Shown: piece after piece, positions 25,910 through 35,911 of the stretch
Numbering within the stretch: position 1 is the first letter of the stretch
How the letters are laid out: each line of letters starts with the position of its first letter
Assembly: GCA_029553375.1 (NCBI GenBank)
Contig: JAKPCH010000035.1
Coordinates: 44,144 to 108,143, forward strand
Length of the DNA: 64,000 bases
Direction of reading: 5' to 3'
From: Deltaproteobacteria bacterium
GTDB taxonomy: Bacteria > Desulfobacterota > Syntrophia > Syntrophales > UBA8958
Notes under the pieces: model-generated
Databases searched by the model: none
What the model saw: only the letters and a program-made list of their open reading frames with translations
Told to the model about the DNA's origin: nothing
Program-made: the position numbers and the translations under genes

Positions 25910-28555
25910 ATGACCGGAGGAAAGAAACTAAACATCATCGTCGGTTTTGTCTTCGTCGCCGTCCTTGCCGCCCTTAACCAGCCAGCCCGCGCCGAAGCCC
26001 CCAAGGTGGCCGTCCTGCCTTTCGCCGTCCACAGTAAGGCCAACGCCCCTTTCCTGGGCGACTCCCTCCTTGACGGCCTCGTCAGGGAGCTGAAGCGGAC
26101 CCGGGGGGTCGAGGTCGTCGGGGCCGAGGCGGTCAAGGCGGTGACGGGGGGCAAGACGAACACCAAGAAAGAGGCCCTTGAAGCCGCCAAGGCCCTGGGG
26201 GCGACCCATGCCGTCTGGGGGACGATCACTGAGTTCGGAGATATCATCAACGTGGATGCCACGGTCCTGGAGGTCTCAACCGTCAGGACCTATCCCCCCG
26301 TCTCCGTCCAGGGCCGGGGCCTCGCCTCCATAGGGACCATTGTCGCTTCTTTGAAGTCCGATATCCTCATGAAGGTCTCCCGGACCCAGAGGATCGCCCG
26401 GATCGAGATCAAAGGCAACAAGCGCATCGAGACGGGCGTCGTCAACCAGGCCCTGAAGAGCAGCCAGGGAAGTCCCTATTCCGAATCAAAACTGGCGGAA
26501 GACATCAAGGCCATCCATCGCCTCGGCTACTTCGACGACGTGGCGGCAGACGTCCAAGAATCGCCGGAGGGCAAGGTCATCACCTTCCTCCTGAAGGAGA
26601 AGGGCGTGGTGACGGAGATCCTGATCAAGGGGAACAAGGCCCTGGACACGGGCGACATCGAGGGGGCCCTCGACTTCAAGGTCAAACAGCCCTTGAACCG
26701 GGAAAAGATCGCCACCTCCATGGAAAAGATCAAGGCCCTCTACGACAACAAGGGCTACTACAACGCCGAGATCACCCCCAAGATCGAGAAGGTGGGGGAA
26801 AAGGACAGCCGGGTCGTCATCGAGATCAAGGAACACGAAAAGCTCTACATCCGCCGGATCGCCTTCGAGGGGAACCAGACCTTCTCGGACAAGGAACTGA
26901 AAGACATCATGACCACCTCCGAGAAGGGGTTCTTCTACTTCTTCACGGACTCGGGGGTCCTGAAGAAGGATCAACTCAAGCAGGATGTCAACAGGATCAA
27001 CGCCTTCTATCTCAACAACGGCTTCATCAACGCCCAGGTCGGGGAGCCCCGTATCACCACGGACAAGAAAGGGATCTACATCACGATCACCATTAAGGAG
27101 GGCCAGCGTTTCAAGGTCGGCAAGGTGGACATCAAGGGCGACAGGCTCGAGGTCTCCCGGGAAAAGCTCCTGGAAGGTCTGAAGATCGGCAAGAAGGAGT
27201 TCTTCAACCGCGAGGCGATCATCAAGGATATCGAGTTCCTCACCCAGGCCTGCCAGGACGAGGGCTACGCCTACGCCGAGATCGCCCCCAAGACGACGGT
27301 CAACGAGGCCGCCCGGACGGTGGATGTCACCTACGAGATCAACAAGGGACACCTCGTCTACTTCAACCGCATCGTCATCACGGGCAACACCAAGACGAGG
27401 GACAAGGTGATGAGGCGGATGCTCTCCTTCGCCGAGGGGGATCTCTACAACAGCACGAAACTCAAGGACAGTTACAAGGCCCTGGAGGGACTGCGGTACT
27501 TCGAGGAGATAGACTTCCAGAGCCAGAAGGGACCCGATCCCTTCCTCACGGACGTCTCCATCCGGGTCAAGGAAAAACCCACGGGCATGTTCAGTATCGG
27601 CGCGGGTTACAGCGCCCTGGAACACGCCACCCTAATGGCCCAGATCACCCAGCAGAACCTCTTCGGCCGGGCCCAGGTCCTCTCCCTGAAGGCGACCATC
27701 GGTTCGATAGCCAGCTACTATGAACTGGCCTTCATCGAACCGTGGCTCTTCGACATCCCCCTCTGGACCAAGTTGGACCTCTGGAACTCCTTTCGCGTCT
27801 ATGACAACTACGAGGTGGATACGGACGGCTTCGGCATCACCTTCAGCTACCCCATCTGGAAGAGTATCTACGGTCAGCTGGGCTATACCCTCTCCAACGC
27901 CAACGTGACGAACATCCAGGAAACGGCCTCGAGCTACATCAAGGAGCAGGAGGGGAGGACCACCACCAGCAGTACCTCCTTGAGCGTCTATCGGGACACG
28001 ACGGACGACAACTTCTTCCCCACCAAGGGCAGCCTCAACGGCGTCTCCTGGACACATGCCGGCGGCATCCTCGGGGGCAACAACAGCTTCGACAAGTACG
28101 GGGCCTTCACGTCCTGGTACTTCTCCCTCCCCCTGGAGACGGTCTTCAACGTCCGGGGTAGGATCGGCTACCTCCAGGCCAACGAGGGCAAGGAGCTGCC
28201 CATCTACGAACGATACTACGTGGGCGGGATCAATTCCCTAAGGGGTCTGCGCAACGTGGGTCCCAAGGACCCCAAAACGGGCGATGTCATCGGCGGTACC
28301 ACGATGATGTATTACAATTTCGAGTTCCTCTTCCCCCTCGTCAAGAACGCGGGCATGAAGGGCGTCGTCTTCTACGACACGGGCAACGCCTGGGAAGGGG
28401 GTTACCACTTCGACGACATGAGGCAGACGGCCGGGGTGGGCATCCGCTGGTATTCCCCCGTGGGCCCCCTGCGCCTGGAGTGGGGGCACGTCCTGGACCG
28501 CAAGGAAGGCGAGGACCCGAGCCGCTGGGAGTTCACCATCGGCATGTTCATGTAA
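25910..28555 (+). CDS. bamA: BamA, outer-membrane assembly factor with extra N-terminal TolB/FlgO-like domain
   Basis: An 881-residue outer-membrane protein. After a signal peptide (cleavage near ARA, residue 28) there is an additional domain at about 30-155 opening with KVAVLPFAV and DSLLDGLVRELKR, which resembles TolB-N/CsgG-type folds rather than POTRA. Five POTRA domains follow (about 161-560; successive openings IEIKGNKRIE, ILIKGNKALD, IAFEGNQTFS, VDIKGDRLEV and IVITGNTKTR), then the 16-strand barrel with YVGGINSLRGLRN (the VRGF-type motif) and the terminal FTIGMFM. BamA folds and inserts outer-membrane barrels. It is longer than the roughly 800-residue E. coli protein mainly because of the extra domain. 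Confidence 0.95.
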   Translation: MTGGKKLNIIVGFVFVAVLAALNQPARAEAPKVAVLPFAVHSKANAPFLGDSLLDGLVRELKRTRGVEVVGAEAVKAVTGGKTNTKKEALEAAKALGATHAVWGTITEFGDIINVDATVLEVSTVRTYPPVSVQGRGLASIGTIVASLKSDILMKVSRTQRIARIEIKGNKRIETGVVNQALKSSQGSPYSESKLAEDIKAIHRLGYFDDVAADVQESPEGKVITFLLKEKGVVTEILIKGNKALDTGDIEGALDFKVKQPLNREKIATSMEKIKALYDNKGYYNAEITPKIEKVGEKDSRVVIEIKEHEKLYIRRIAFEGNQTFSDKELKDIMTTSEKGFFYFFTDSGVLKKDQLKQDVNRINAFYLNNGFINAQVGEPRITTDKKGIYITITIKEGQRFKVGKVDIKGDRLEVSREKLLEGLKIGKKEFFNREAIIKDIEFLTQACQDEGYAYAEIAPKTTVNEAARTVDVTYEINKGHLVYFNRIVITGNTKTRDKVMRRMLSFAEGDLYNSTKLKDSYKALEGLRYFEEIDFQSQKGPDPFLTDVSIRVKEKPTGMFSIGAGYSALEHATLMAQITQQNLFGRAQVLSLKATIGSIASYYELAFIEPWLFDIPLWTKLDLWNSFRVYDNYEVDTDGFGITFSYPIWKSIYGQLGYTLSNANVTNIQETASSYIKEQEGRTTTSSTSLSVYRDTTDDNFFPTKGSLNGVSWTHAGGILGGNNSFDKYGAFTSWYFSLPLETVFNVRGRIGYLQANEGKELPIYERYYVGGINSLRGLRNVGPKDPKTGDVIGGTTMMYYNFEFLFPLVKNAGMKGVVFYDTGNAWEGGYHFDDMRQTAGVGIRWYSPVGPLRLEWGHVLDRKEGEDPSRWEFTIGMFM

Positions 28556-28581
28556 AAAACGAAGGAAGCGAGGTAAGAGAG

Positions 28582-29118
28582 ATGAAGAAAAGCTCCTTGT
28601 TTATCGGCGCCGTGTTTCTTTTCCTGAGCGTCGTCCTCCTGACACCGTCACCGGCGGCGGCGCAGAAGATCGGTTTCGTCAACGTCGAAGAGGTCCTTAT
28701 CACCTCCGCGGCCGGGAAAGCGGCGAACGAGGACCTGAAGAAGATCTTTGAAAAGAACAAACAGGCCATCGAGAACCGGGAAAAGGAACTGCAGAGACTC
28801 AAGGACGAGCTGGAAAAGCAGCGTCCCGTCCTCAAGGAGAAGGTCCTGCGGGACAAGGAGGCGTCCTACCAGAAGAAATTCCGAGACTACCAAGACCTCG
28901 TCAAGGACGCCAATGACGAGATGCAGGCCCGGCGCCAGGAACTTTTCGCCAAGAACATCCCCGAGATCCTTAAGATCATCAACGCCATCGGCGAAAAGGA
29001 ACAGTACACGGCCATCATCGATACGAGCACCGTGCCCGTGGCCTATTTCAACAAGGACCAAAACCTGACGAAACGGGTCCTGGAGGAGTTCGACAAGGCC
29101 TACGGGGCGAAGAAGTGA
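28582..29118 (+). CDS. skp: Skp/OmpH periplasmic chaperone
   Basis: A 178-residue secreted protein with a signal peptide (cleavage near AAA-QK, residue 28), the opening IGFVNVEEVL, a long Lys/Glu-rich helical hairpin (about 50-135) and a C-terminal strand (YTAIIDTSTVPVAYFN). Skp trimers hold unfolded outer-membrane proteins on their way to BamA, whose gene lies directly upstream. The start at 28582 follows GAGGTAAGAGAG; the frame upstream is not part of the gene. Its stop overlaps the GTG candidate start of lpxD. Confidence 0.93.
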   Translation: MKKSSLFIGAVFLFLSVVLLTPSPAAAQKIGFVNVEEVLITSAAGKAANEDLKKIFEKNKQAIENREKELQRLKDELEKQRPVLKEKVLRDKEASYQKKFRDYQDLVKDANDEMQARRQELFAKNIPEILKIINAIGEKEQYTAIIDTSTVPVAYFNKDQNLTKRVLEEFDKAYGAKK

Positions 29119-29120
29119 CC

Positions 29121-30161
29121 ATGGCCAGGACGGTCGGGGAGATAGCCGCCTTCTTGGGCGGAGAGGTGGCGGGTGACGAAGGGGCCCTCATCACGGCCAT
29201 CCGGGGCATCGACGAGGCGGGAGAGGGTGATCTGACCTTCGTCGCCAACCGGCGTTACCGGGCCAAACTGGCCGAGACGCAGGCGACGGCCGTCCTCGTC
29301 TCCCGGGACACGACCTGCCCCGGGAAGAACCTCATCCTCGTCGACGACCCCTACGCCGCCTTCGGCCGGGTCCTGGCCCTCTTCCACCCCGAGGAACCCC
29401 CGAAGGGGGGAGTGAGCGACGGGGCCTGGATCGACGCGACGGCCGTCGTCGAGGAGGGGGTGTCCATCTACCCCTTCGTCTACGTAGGGGAAAGGGCCAG
29501 GGTGGGCCGGGGCACGGTCCTCTACCCCGGTTGTTTCCTCGATCACGACGTGGTGATAGGCGAGGGCTGCACCCTCTATCCCAACGTCTGTGTCTACCGC
29601 CGGTCCCGGATCGGAAACCGGGTCGTCATCCATGCCGGCGCCGTCATCGGCAGCGACGGTTTCGGTTTCGCAAAACCGGGGTGGGAGAACCTCAAGATCC
29701 CCCAGACGGGTTACGTGCGCATCGACGACGACGTGGAGATCGGCGCCAACACCACCATCGACCGGGGCACCATGGGGGCGACGTGGATCAAGGCGGGGGT
29801 CAAGATCGACAACGCCGTCCAGATCGCCCATAACGTCGTCATCGGAGAGAAGGCGATCATCGTGGCCCAGGTGGGCATCTCGGGGAGCACGAAGATCGGC
29901 AGCCGCGTCCTCATCGGCGGCCAGGCCGGTCTCGTCGGCCACATAAATGTGGGGGACGGTGCCATGATCGCCGCCCGTTCCGGGATCCACGAAGACATAT
30001 CCGCGGGATCCGTCGTCGCCGGGGCACCCCACCAACCCCATCGTGAATGGCTCCGCTCGATGGCCATCATCCCGCGGCTGCCGGAGATGAGGAAGACCAT
30101 CGCCGCCCTCAGCCGCAGGATCGAGGAGCTGGAAAACAAACTCAAGGACAGACAGACATGA
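29121..30161 (+). CDS. lpxD: LpxD, UDP-3-O-acylglucosamine N-acyltransferase
   Basis: A 346-residue enzyme that adds the N-linked 3-hydroxyacyl chain in lipid A synthesis. A small N-terminal uridine-binding domain (about 1-100, [17 protein letters not shown]) precedes a left-handed parallel beta-helix of hexapeptide repeats (about 105-310). The catalytic His is in [10 protein letters not shown], and GFGFAKPG is a family marker. The ATG at 29121 is used; a GTG at 29115 overlapping the skp stop is an alternative. It overlaps lpxA by ATGA, so fabZ, which usually sits between them, is missing. Confidence 0.95.
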   Translation: MARTVGEIAAFLGGEVAGDEGALITAIRGIDEAGEGDLTFVANRRYRAKLAETQATAVLVSRDTTCPGKNLILVDDPYAAFGRVLALFHPEEPPKGGVSDGAWIDATAVVEEGVSIYPFVYVGERARVGRGTVLYPGCFLDHDVVIGEGCTLYPNVCVYRRSRIGNRVVIHAGAVIGSDGFGFAKPGWENLKIPQTGYVRIDDDVEIGANTTIDRGTMGATWIKAGVKIDNAVQIAHNVVIGEKAIIVAQVGISGSTKIGSRVLIGGQAGLVGHINVGDGAMIAARSGIHEDISAGSVVAGAPHQPHREWLRSMAIIPRLPEMRKTIAALSRRIEELENKLKDRQT

Positions 30162-30934
30162 ACATCCATCCAACCGCCGTCGTCTCCCCGGAGGCCGTCG
30201 TCTCCGAGGGGGTGGAGATCGGGCCGTACTCCATCATCGGGCCCGACGTGACCATCGGCATGGGGACGAAGATCGGGCCCCACGTCGTCATCGAGGCCCA
30301 CACGGACATCGGCGAGGGGTGCCGGATCTACCCCTTCGCCTCCATCGGGGCCGCCCCCCAGGATCTCAAATTCCGGGGCGAGGTGACAAGGGTCATCATC
30401 GGCCGTTTCAATACCATCCGGGAGTTCGCCACCATCCACCGGGCCACGGCCGCCGATATCGGCGTGACCGTCCTGGGGGATCACAACCTCATCATGGCCT
30501 ACTGCCACGTGGCCCACAACTGCAAGCTGGGAAATCACATCGTCATGGCCAACGCGGCCAACCTGGCGGGCCACATCCACGTGGAGGACTACGCCATCAT
30601 CGGGGGGATGACGGGGATCCATCAATTCACCCGCATCGGGGCCCACTGCATCATCGGCGGCTGCTCCGCCGTCCCGAAGGACATCCCCCCCTACGTAATG
30701 GCATCGGGGAACATGGCGAGGCTCTACGGCCTCAACATGATCGGCCTGAGGCGCCGGGGCTTCAAGGAAGAGACGATCGCGGCCCTCAAGGCGGCCTACC
30801 GGATCGTCTTCCGCTCCAAGCTCCTCCTGAGGGACGCCCTCTTGCGGGTTCGTGACGAGGTCCCGGACCTGCCGGAGGTCCGTCATTTTCTCGCCTTCAT
30901 CGAAAATTCCCAGCGGGGCGTCTGCCGAAAATGA
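30158..30934 (+). CDS. lpxA: LpxA, acyl-ACP:UDP-N-acetylglucosamine O-acyltransferase
   Basis: A 258-residue hexapeptide-repeat acyltransferase, first enzyme of lipid A synthesis. The catalytic His lies in [12 protein letters not shown], and the C-terminal helical domain contains [10 protein letters not shown] as in E. coli LpxA. The IIGGCS segment retains the glycine associated with long (about C14) acyl chains in E. coli; that chain-length reading is inference. The neighbouring Gfo/Idh gene raises the possibility that its substrate is the 3-amino sugar UDP-GlcNAc3N instead of UDP-GlcNAc. Start and stop overlap both neighbours (ATGA). Confidence 0.95.
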   Translation: MNIHPTAVVSPEAVVSEGVEIGPYSIIGPDVTIGMGTKIGPHVVIEAHTDIGEGCRIYPFASIGAAPQDLKFRGEVTRVIIGRFNTIREFATIHRATAADIGVTVLGDHNLIMAYCHVAHNCKLGNHIVMANAANLAGHIHVEDYAIIGGMTGIHQFTRIGAHCIIGGCSAVPKDIPPYVMASGNMARLYGLNMIGLRRRGFKEETIAALKAAYRIVFRSKLLLRDALLRVRDEVPDLPEVRHFLAFIENSQRGVCRK

Positions 30935-31881
30935 AGGTCGTCAACGTCGGGGTGGTCGGCATCGGCCACCTCGGCAAATATCATCTCGAAAAATACAGTA
31001 AGATACCGGGGTGTCGCATCGTCGGCGTGGCGGACATCGTGCCCCAGCGCGCCGCCGAGGCGGCCGAGCGTTACGGATGCCTGGCTACGACGGACTTTCG
31101 CTCCCTCATCGGAATGGTGGACGCCGTCAGCGTGGCCGTCCCGACCGTCTCCCACCACGAGGTGGCCAGGGCCTTCCTGGCGGCGGGGGTGGACGTCCTG
31201 CTGGAAAAACCCATCGCCGCCACCCTGGCGGAGGCCGACGAGCTGTGCGCCCTCGCCGCGGGGGGCGGAAGGATCCTCCAGATCGGCTTCGTGGAGCGCT
31301 TCAACCCCGCCGTGATGGCCCTTAATAAGGTCCTCAAAAGGCCCCTCTTCATCGAGTCCCACCGCCTTCACCCCTTCTTTGAGCGGGGTACGGACGTGGA
31401 CGTCGTCCTCGACCTCATGATCCACGACCTGGACATCATCCTCCACGCGAACCCCTCGGGCGTGCGGACCGTGGAGGCCGTCGGCATCCCCGTCCTGTCC
31501 GACAAGATCGATATCGCCAACGTCCGCCTCACCTTCGAGGACGGCTGCGTGGCCAACCTCACGGCCAGCCGGGTGACAGGCAAGACGATGCAGAAGATCC
31601 GTTTCTTCGGACCCGACGGTTACCACGCCGTGGACACTATGAAGAGGGAACTGGTGTCCCTCAAGAGGGTCCGGGGCGAGGACGGGAGGTTGACCATCCG
31701 GGACAACCGTCCCGACGTCGCCGATTTAGACCCCCTGGAGGAGGAGATCCGCTCCTTCATCCGATGCGTCAAGACGCGTTCGGCCCCCGTCGTCTCCGGA
31801 CGCGAGGGAAGGGATGCCCTGGCCTTGGCCCTGCGTATCCTGGAGGAGATGAAAACGGGCGCCCCTTTCGAGACGACTTGA
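30931..31881 (+). CDS. Gfo/Idh/MocA oxidoreductase, GnnA-like
   Basis: A 316-residue NAD(P)-dependent sugar oxidoreductase. The Rossmann motif [14 protein letters not shown] is at the N-terminus, [12 protein letters not shown] carries the conserved EKP catalytic lysine, and [11 protein letters not shown] matches the active-site Asp/His region. It lies inside the lpx run, overlapping lpxA by four bases and six bases before lpxB. In Acidithiobacillus and Leptospira the Gfo/Idh enzyme GnnA sits beside lpxA and oxidises UDP-GlcNAc at C3 so that GnnB can aminate it. No GnnB-type aminotransferase is adjacent, so this role is a hypothesis. Confidence 0.85.
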   Translation: MKVVNVGVVGIGHLGKYHLEKYSKIPGCRIVGVADIVPQRAAEAAERYGCLATTDFRSLIGMVDAVSVAVPTVSHHEVARAFLAAGVDVLLEKPIAATLAEADELCALAAGGGRILQIGFVERFNPAVMALNKVLKRPLFIESHRLHPFFERGTDVDVVLDLMIHDLDIILHANPSGVRTVEAVGIPVLSDKIDIANVRLTFEDGCVANLTASRVTGKTMQKIRFFGPDGYHAVDTMKRELVSLKRVRGEDGRLTIRDNRPDVADLDPLEEEIRSFIRCVKTRSAPVVSGREGRDALALALRILEEMKTGAPFETT

Positions 31882-31886
31882 CCGCC

Positions 31887-33023
31887 ATGGGGGAGGGAAA
31901 GAGGATCATGATCGTGGCGGGGGAGGCATCGGGGGATCTGCACGGCGCGGCCCTCGTTGCGGCCATGAAGGAAGGCGAAGATCGCTTATCCTTTTACGGC
32001 GTCGGCGGGGACCGGATGAGGGAGGCGGGTGTCCGCCTGACGGCCCGGGCCTCGGACATGGCCGTCGTGGGATTGACGGAGGTCGTCTCCCGTCTCGGGA
32101 AGATCCTGGGGGTCATGAGGGACCTAAGAAGGGCCCTTAGGGAAGAGAGGCCCGATCTGGTCATCCTCATCGACTATCCCGACTTCAACCTGCCCTTGGC
32201 GCGGGCGGCGAAGAAGGAGGGGATAAAGGTCTTCTACTATATCAGCCCCCAGGTCTGGGCCTGGCGCCGGGGCCGGGTGGAACAGATCAAGAGGTACGTG
32301 GACCGCATGGCCGTGATCCTCCCCTTCGAGGAGGAGTTTTACGCCCGGCACGGCCTGAATGTCCACTTCGTCGGCCACCCCCTCCTCGATTTGGTCAAAC
32401 CGCGCTGGGGCGCAGGCGAGGCCGCCGAAAGGCTTAAGATCCCCCCCGGGGCCCCGACGGTCGCCCTGCTGCCTGGTAGCCGCATGAGCGAGGTCCGGCG
32501 TCTCCTCCCCGTCATGGTCGAGGCGGCCGACCTCCTGAGGCGCGATTTCCCCAAGATCCGGTTCCTCCTGCCCCTGGCCGAAACGATCCCCGAGGGCTAT
32601 GTTCAGGACCTGATCAAACAGAGGCGCGTCGAGATCGGGGTGATGAAGAACTGTATCTACGACTGCCTCGCCCTCTCGGACGGGGCGGTGGTGGCCTCGG
32701 GCACGGCGACCCTGGAGACGGCCCTCATGGAGGTCCCCATGGTGATCGTCTACAAGGTCTCACCCCTGACCTATACCCTGGGGCGGATCTTGATCAGGGC
32801 GGATTGCATCGGTCTCGCCAACATCATCGCCGGAAAGAAGGTCGTCCCCGAACTGATCCAGGGGGAGGCAACGGGGTCAAGGGTCGCCGACGAGGTCAGG
32901 GGGATGTTGAACGACGAAGAAGGAAGAAGGCGGATCAAGGAAGAGCTCTCCCACATCCGGGAGAGTCTGGGGCGACCGGGGGCGGCCAAGAGGGCGGCGA
33001 CGTTGGCCCTGGGGATGATTTGA
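31887..33023 (+). CDS. lpxB: LpxB, lipid-A-disaccharide synthase
   Basis: A 378-residue GT19 glycosyltransferase that joins UDP-diacylglucosamine to lipid X. Family markers: IMIVAGEASGDLHGA at the N-terminus, IDYPDFN, YYISPQVWAWRRGR and FVGHPLLD, then LLPGSRMSEVRRLLP and the nucleotide-sugar-binding SGTATLETALMEVPMVIVYK. The ATG at 31887 is six bases after the preceding stop. Two bases separate its stop from msbA. Confidence 0.96.
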   Translation: MGEGKRIMIVAGEASGDLHGAALVAAMKEGEDRLSFYGVGGDRMREAGVRLTARASDMAVVGLTEVVSRLGKILGVMRDLRRALREERPDLVILIDYPDFNLPLARAAKKEGIKVFYYISPQVWAWRRGRVEQIKRYVDRMAVILPFEEEFYARHGLNVHFVGHPLLDLVKPRWGAGEAAERLKIPPGAPTVALLPGSRMSEVRRLLPVMVEAADLLRRDFPKIRFLLPLAETIPEGYVQDLIKQRRVEIGVMKNCIYDCLALSDGAVVASGTATLETALMEVPMVIVYKVSPLTYTLGRILIRADCIGLANIIAGKKVVPELIQGEATGSRVADEVRGMLNDEEGRRRIKEELSHIRESLGRPGAAKRAATLALGMI

Positions 33024-33025
33024 CG

Positions 33026-34777
33026 ATGGACGTCTTCAAGCGCCTCCTGAAACTGGCAAGACCCCACGCGGCCAAATTCGCACTGGCCATGATCTGCATG
33101 CTCGTCGTGGGCGCCTCGACCTCCTCCCTCGCCTTTCTCGTCAAACCGGCCCTGGACGACATCTTCCTCAAGAGGGACGCCCAGGCCCTGGTCTGGATCC
33201 CCCTGCTGGTTATCGTCATCTACCTCCTCAAGGGTTTGTGCAGTTTCGGTCAGACGGTCCTGATGAACTTCATCGGCCTGAGGATCATCGCCGATCTCCG
33301 CAACCAGCTTTACCGCAAGATCCAGGAGCAGTCCCTCGCCTTCTTCAGTCGGACCCCCACGGGGGTCCTCATGTCGCGGATCACCAACGATGTGGGGACG
33401 ATCCAGGGCGCCGTCTCCGACGCCGTCACGAGCCTCTTCAAGGACACCTTCACCCTCTTGGGCCTGGTCTTCGTCATCTTCTATCGGGATTGGCAGTTGG
33501 CCGTTATCGCCCTGTTCGTCTTTCCCCTCATTGTCTATCCCATCGCCAAGTTCGGCAGAAAGATGCGCAGTATCGCCACCCGGACCCAGGTGACCATGGG
33601 CAGCCTCAACACGATCCTCCAGGAGACCATCTCGGGCAGCAGGATCGTCAAGGCCTTCGGGATGGAGGATTACGAGAGCAGGCGTTTCGCCGAGGAAAAC
33701 GAACGCTTCTTCCGCCTCAACATCAAGGCCGTCTCCATCAACGCCGCCGCCAGTCCCTTCATGGAGTTTCTCGGCGGTATCGGGATCGCCGTCATCATCC
33801 TCTACGGGGGTTACCAGGTCATCAAGGGAGGGGCGACGCCCGGGACCTTCTTCTCCTTCCTGACGGCCCTCATCATGCTCTATGAGCCCATCAAGCGCCT
33901 GACGAACATGAACAACACCATCCAACAGGGCATCGCCGGGGCCCAGCGGGTCTTTGCCATCATCGACGCGGAGCCGGAGGTGAAAGACAGGCCGGGGGCG
34001 GTGGAGCTTACAGGCGTCTCCGAGGGCATCGAATACCGGGACGTCACCTTCCGCTACGAGGAAGCACCGGTCCTGAAGGGGATCAACCTCACCATCAGGG
34101 CCGGGGAGATGGTGGCTTTCGTCGGGATGAGCGGCGGCGGGAAGACGACCCTCGTCAATCTCCTCCCCCGCTTCTACGACGTCACGGAAGGCCGGATCCT
34201 CATCGACGGCCGGGACGTCCGGGACTACACCCTCCGGTCCCTGAGGAGAAACATCGGCATGGTGACCCAGCAGACGATCCTGTTCAACGACACGGTCAGG
34301 AACAACATCGCCTACGGCGACATCGAGAGGACCCATGAGGAGATCGTGGCCGCCGCCAAGGCGGCCAACGCCCACGATTTCATCATGCAGCTCCCGGAGG
34401 GCTACGACACGATCATCGGTGAACAGGGGACGAAGCTCTCGGGGGGAGAGAGGCAAAGGATCTCCATCGCCCGGGCCCTCCTGAAAAACGCCCCCATCCT
34501 CATCCTCGACGAGGCCACCTCCCAGCTGGACACGGAGGCGGAGAGCGAGGTCCAGGCCGCTCTCGACAACCTCATGAGGGGCAAGACGACCCTCGTCATC
34601 GCCCACCGCCTCTCCACCATCCGCCACGCCGACCGGATCGTAGTCATGGTCAACGGCGAGATCGTCGAGGAAGGCACCCACGATGAACTTCTGGCCGCCC
34701 GCGGCGAGTACTTCCGCCTCCACTGCATGCAGTTCTTCGGGGAGAACGGGCAGGTCCCGGAAGGAAACGGGGCGTGA
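33026..34777 (+). CDS. msbA: MsbA, lipid A export ABC transporter
   Basis: A 583-residue half-transporter with six spans in the first 310 residues, then an ATPase domain with Walker A GMSGGGKTT, LSGGERQR, Walker B ILILDEATSQLD and the H-loop IAHRLST. The ending EEGTHDELLAARGEYFRLH is typical of MsbA. It flips lipid A-core across the inner membrane. Position between lpxB and lpxK strongly supports the name over other exporters of this family. Confidence 0.95.
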   Translation: MDVFKRLLKLARPHAAKFALAMICMLVVGASTSSLAFLVKPALDDIFLKRDAQALVWIPLLVIVIYLLKGLCSFGQTVLMNFIGLRIIADLRNQLYRKIQEQSLAFFSRTPTGVLMSRITNDVGTIQGAVSDAVTSLFKDTFTLLGLVFVIFYRDWQLAVIALFVFPLIVYPIAKFGRKMRSIATRTQVTMGSLNTILQETISGSRIVKAFGMEDYESRRFAEENERFFRLNIKAVSINAAASPFMEFLGGIGIAVIILYGGYQVIKGGATPGTFFSFLTALIMLYEPIKRLTNMNNTIQQGIAGAQRVFAIIDAEPEVKDRPGAVELTGVSEGIEYRDVTFRYEEAPVLKGINLTIRAGEMVAFVGMSGGGKTTLVNLLPRFYDVTEGRILIDGRDVRDYTLRSLRRNIGMVTQQTILFNDTVRNNIAYGDIERTHEEIVAAAKAANAHDFIMQLPEGYDTIIGEQGTKLSGGERQRISIARALLKNAPILILDEATSQLDTEAESEVQAALDNLMRGKTTLVIAHRLSTIRHADRIVVMVNGEIVEEGTHDELLAARGEYFRLHCMQFFGENGQVPEGNGA

Positions 34778-34795
34778 TCGAGGGAGGTGCAGATT

Positions 34796-35911
34796 GTGAC
34801 CCCTTTTGAGGACGCAAAAAAAAGGGGTCTCCTTGAAGGTCTCTGGTATCCCGACGAAGGGCGGAGCCACCCCCTTGTCCCTTTCCTCTACCCCCTTTCC
34901 CTTCTCTACGGCATGGCCGTCAGGATCAGAAACACCCTTTATGAGCGGAGCCTTATTAAGGCGCAGGCCCTCCCCCGGCCCGTGGTCGCCATCGGCAACA
35001 TAACGGTGGGGGGGACGGGAAAGACCCCCCTGGTCATGGAGACGGTCCGTCTCCTTATGGAACGGGGCCGAAGGCCGGCCGTCCTGAGCCGCGGTTACGG
35101 TGGCCGCAGGAGGGCGCCGGTGAATATCGTCTCCGACGGCAAGCGGATACTTATGGATCCCGAAGAGGCGGGGGACGAACCGGTCCTCCTGGCCCGCCGC
35201 CTCCCCGATGTACCCGTCCTGGTGGGTCCGTCGCGGTGGAGGACGGGTCTTGAGGCCATCGACCGTTTCGGCGCCGACTGCTTGGTCCTCGACGACGCCA
35301 TGCAGCACCGGCAACTACACCGGGACGTGAACATCGTCCTCATCGACGGGCAGCGGGGGGTGGGCAACGGCCTCCTCCTCCCCGCCGGGCCCCTGAGGGA
35401 GCCGATTACCTCCCTCAAGGGGGCCGACGCGGTCATCTTGACGGGATCGGCGGAGGGGTCGTCACCTCGAAGCCTCAGAGACCTGATCGGGAGGTCCGTC
35501 CTCCCGTCGACACCCGTCCTTTACGCCCGCCCGACCCCCGTCGCCCTCCTGGCCGGCAGGAGCGAAGAGACGGCCGCGCCCGAGACGTTAAGGGGCGAAA
35601 AGATCTGCGCCTTCTGCGGCATCGCCTCCCCCGGGGGCTTCCGCCGGACCGTCGAGGCCCTGGGGGGCGTTGTGGTCTCCTTTCTTGCCTTCGGCGACCA
35701 TCACCCCTATAAGGAGGACGACTGCAGGCTCATCGAGGCCGCAGCCAGGGAAAGGGGCGCCACCATGATCGTCACGACGGAGAAGGACATCGTCAAACTG
35801 TACGGATTCCCGGCTTTCATAAGAAATATCCACATCCTGCGGATCCGTCTCGACCTGGGCGGCGATCTGGCGGCCTTCGAGGCGATCCTGGGAGGGAAAC
35901 TGGGGGCATGA
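34796..35911 (+). CDS. lpxK: LpxK, tetraacyldisaccharide 4'-kinase
   Basis: A 371-residue membrane-associated kinase that phosphorylates the 4' position of the lipid A precursor. The P-loop is in GNITVGGTGKTPLV, followed by SRGYGGR and DDAMQHR (DDGFQHR in E. coli); the C-terminal part has FCGIASPGGF and TEKDIVKL. Start chosen at GTG 34796 because GGGAGGTG lies eight bases upstream; an earlier GTG at 34787 falls inside that ribosome-binding site. Its 3' end overlaps the acyltransferase gene by four bases. Confidence 0.94.
   Translation: MTPFEDAKKRGLLEGLWYPDEGRSHPLVPFLYPLSLLYGMAVRIRNTLYERSLIKAQALPRPVVAIGNITVGGTGKTPLVMETVRLLMERGRRPAVLSRGYGGRRRAPVNIVSDGKRILMDPEEAGDEPVLLARRLPDVPVLVGPSRWRTGLEAIDRFGADCLVLDDAMQHRQLHRDVNIVLIDGQRGVGNGLLLPAGPLREPITSLKGADAVILTGSAEGSSPRSLRDLIGRSVLPSTPVLYARPTPVALLAGRSEETAAPETLRGEKICAFCGIASPGGFRRTVEALGGVVVSFLAFGDHHPYKEDDCRLIEAAARERGATMIVTTEKDIVKLYGFPAFIRNIHILRIRLDLGGDLAAFEAILGGKLGA

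Noticed and set aside
32771..35314. An 847-codon minus-strand frame opposite lpxB, msbA and lpxK
   Set aside because: No ribosome-binding site or motif; it is the antisense shadow of three well-supported genes.
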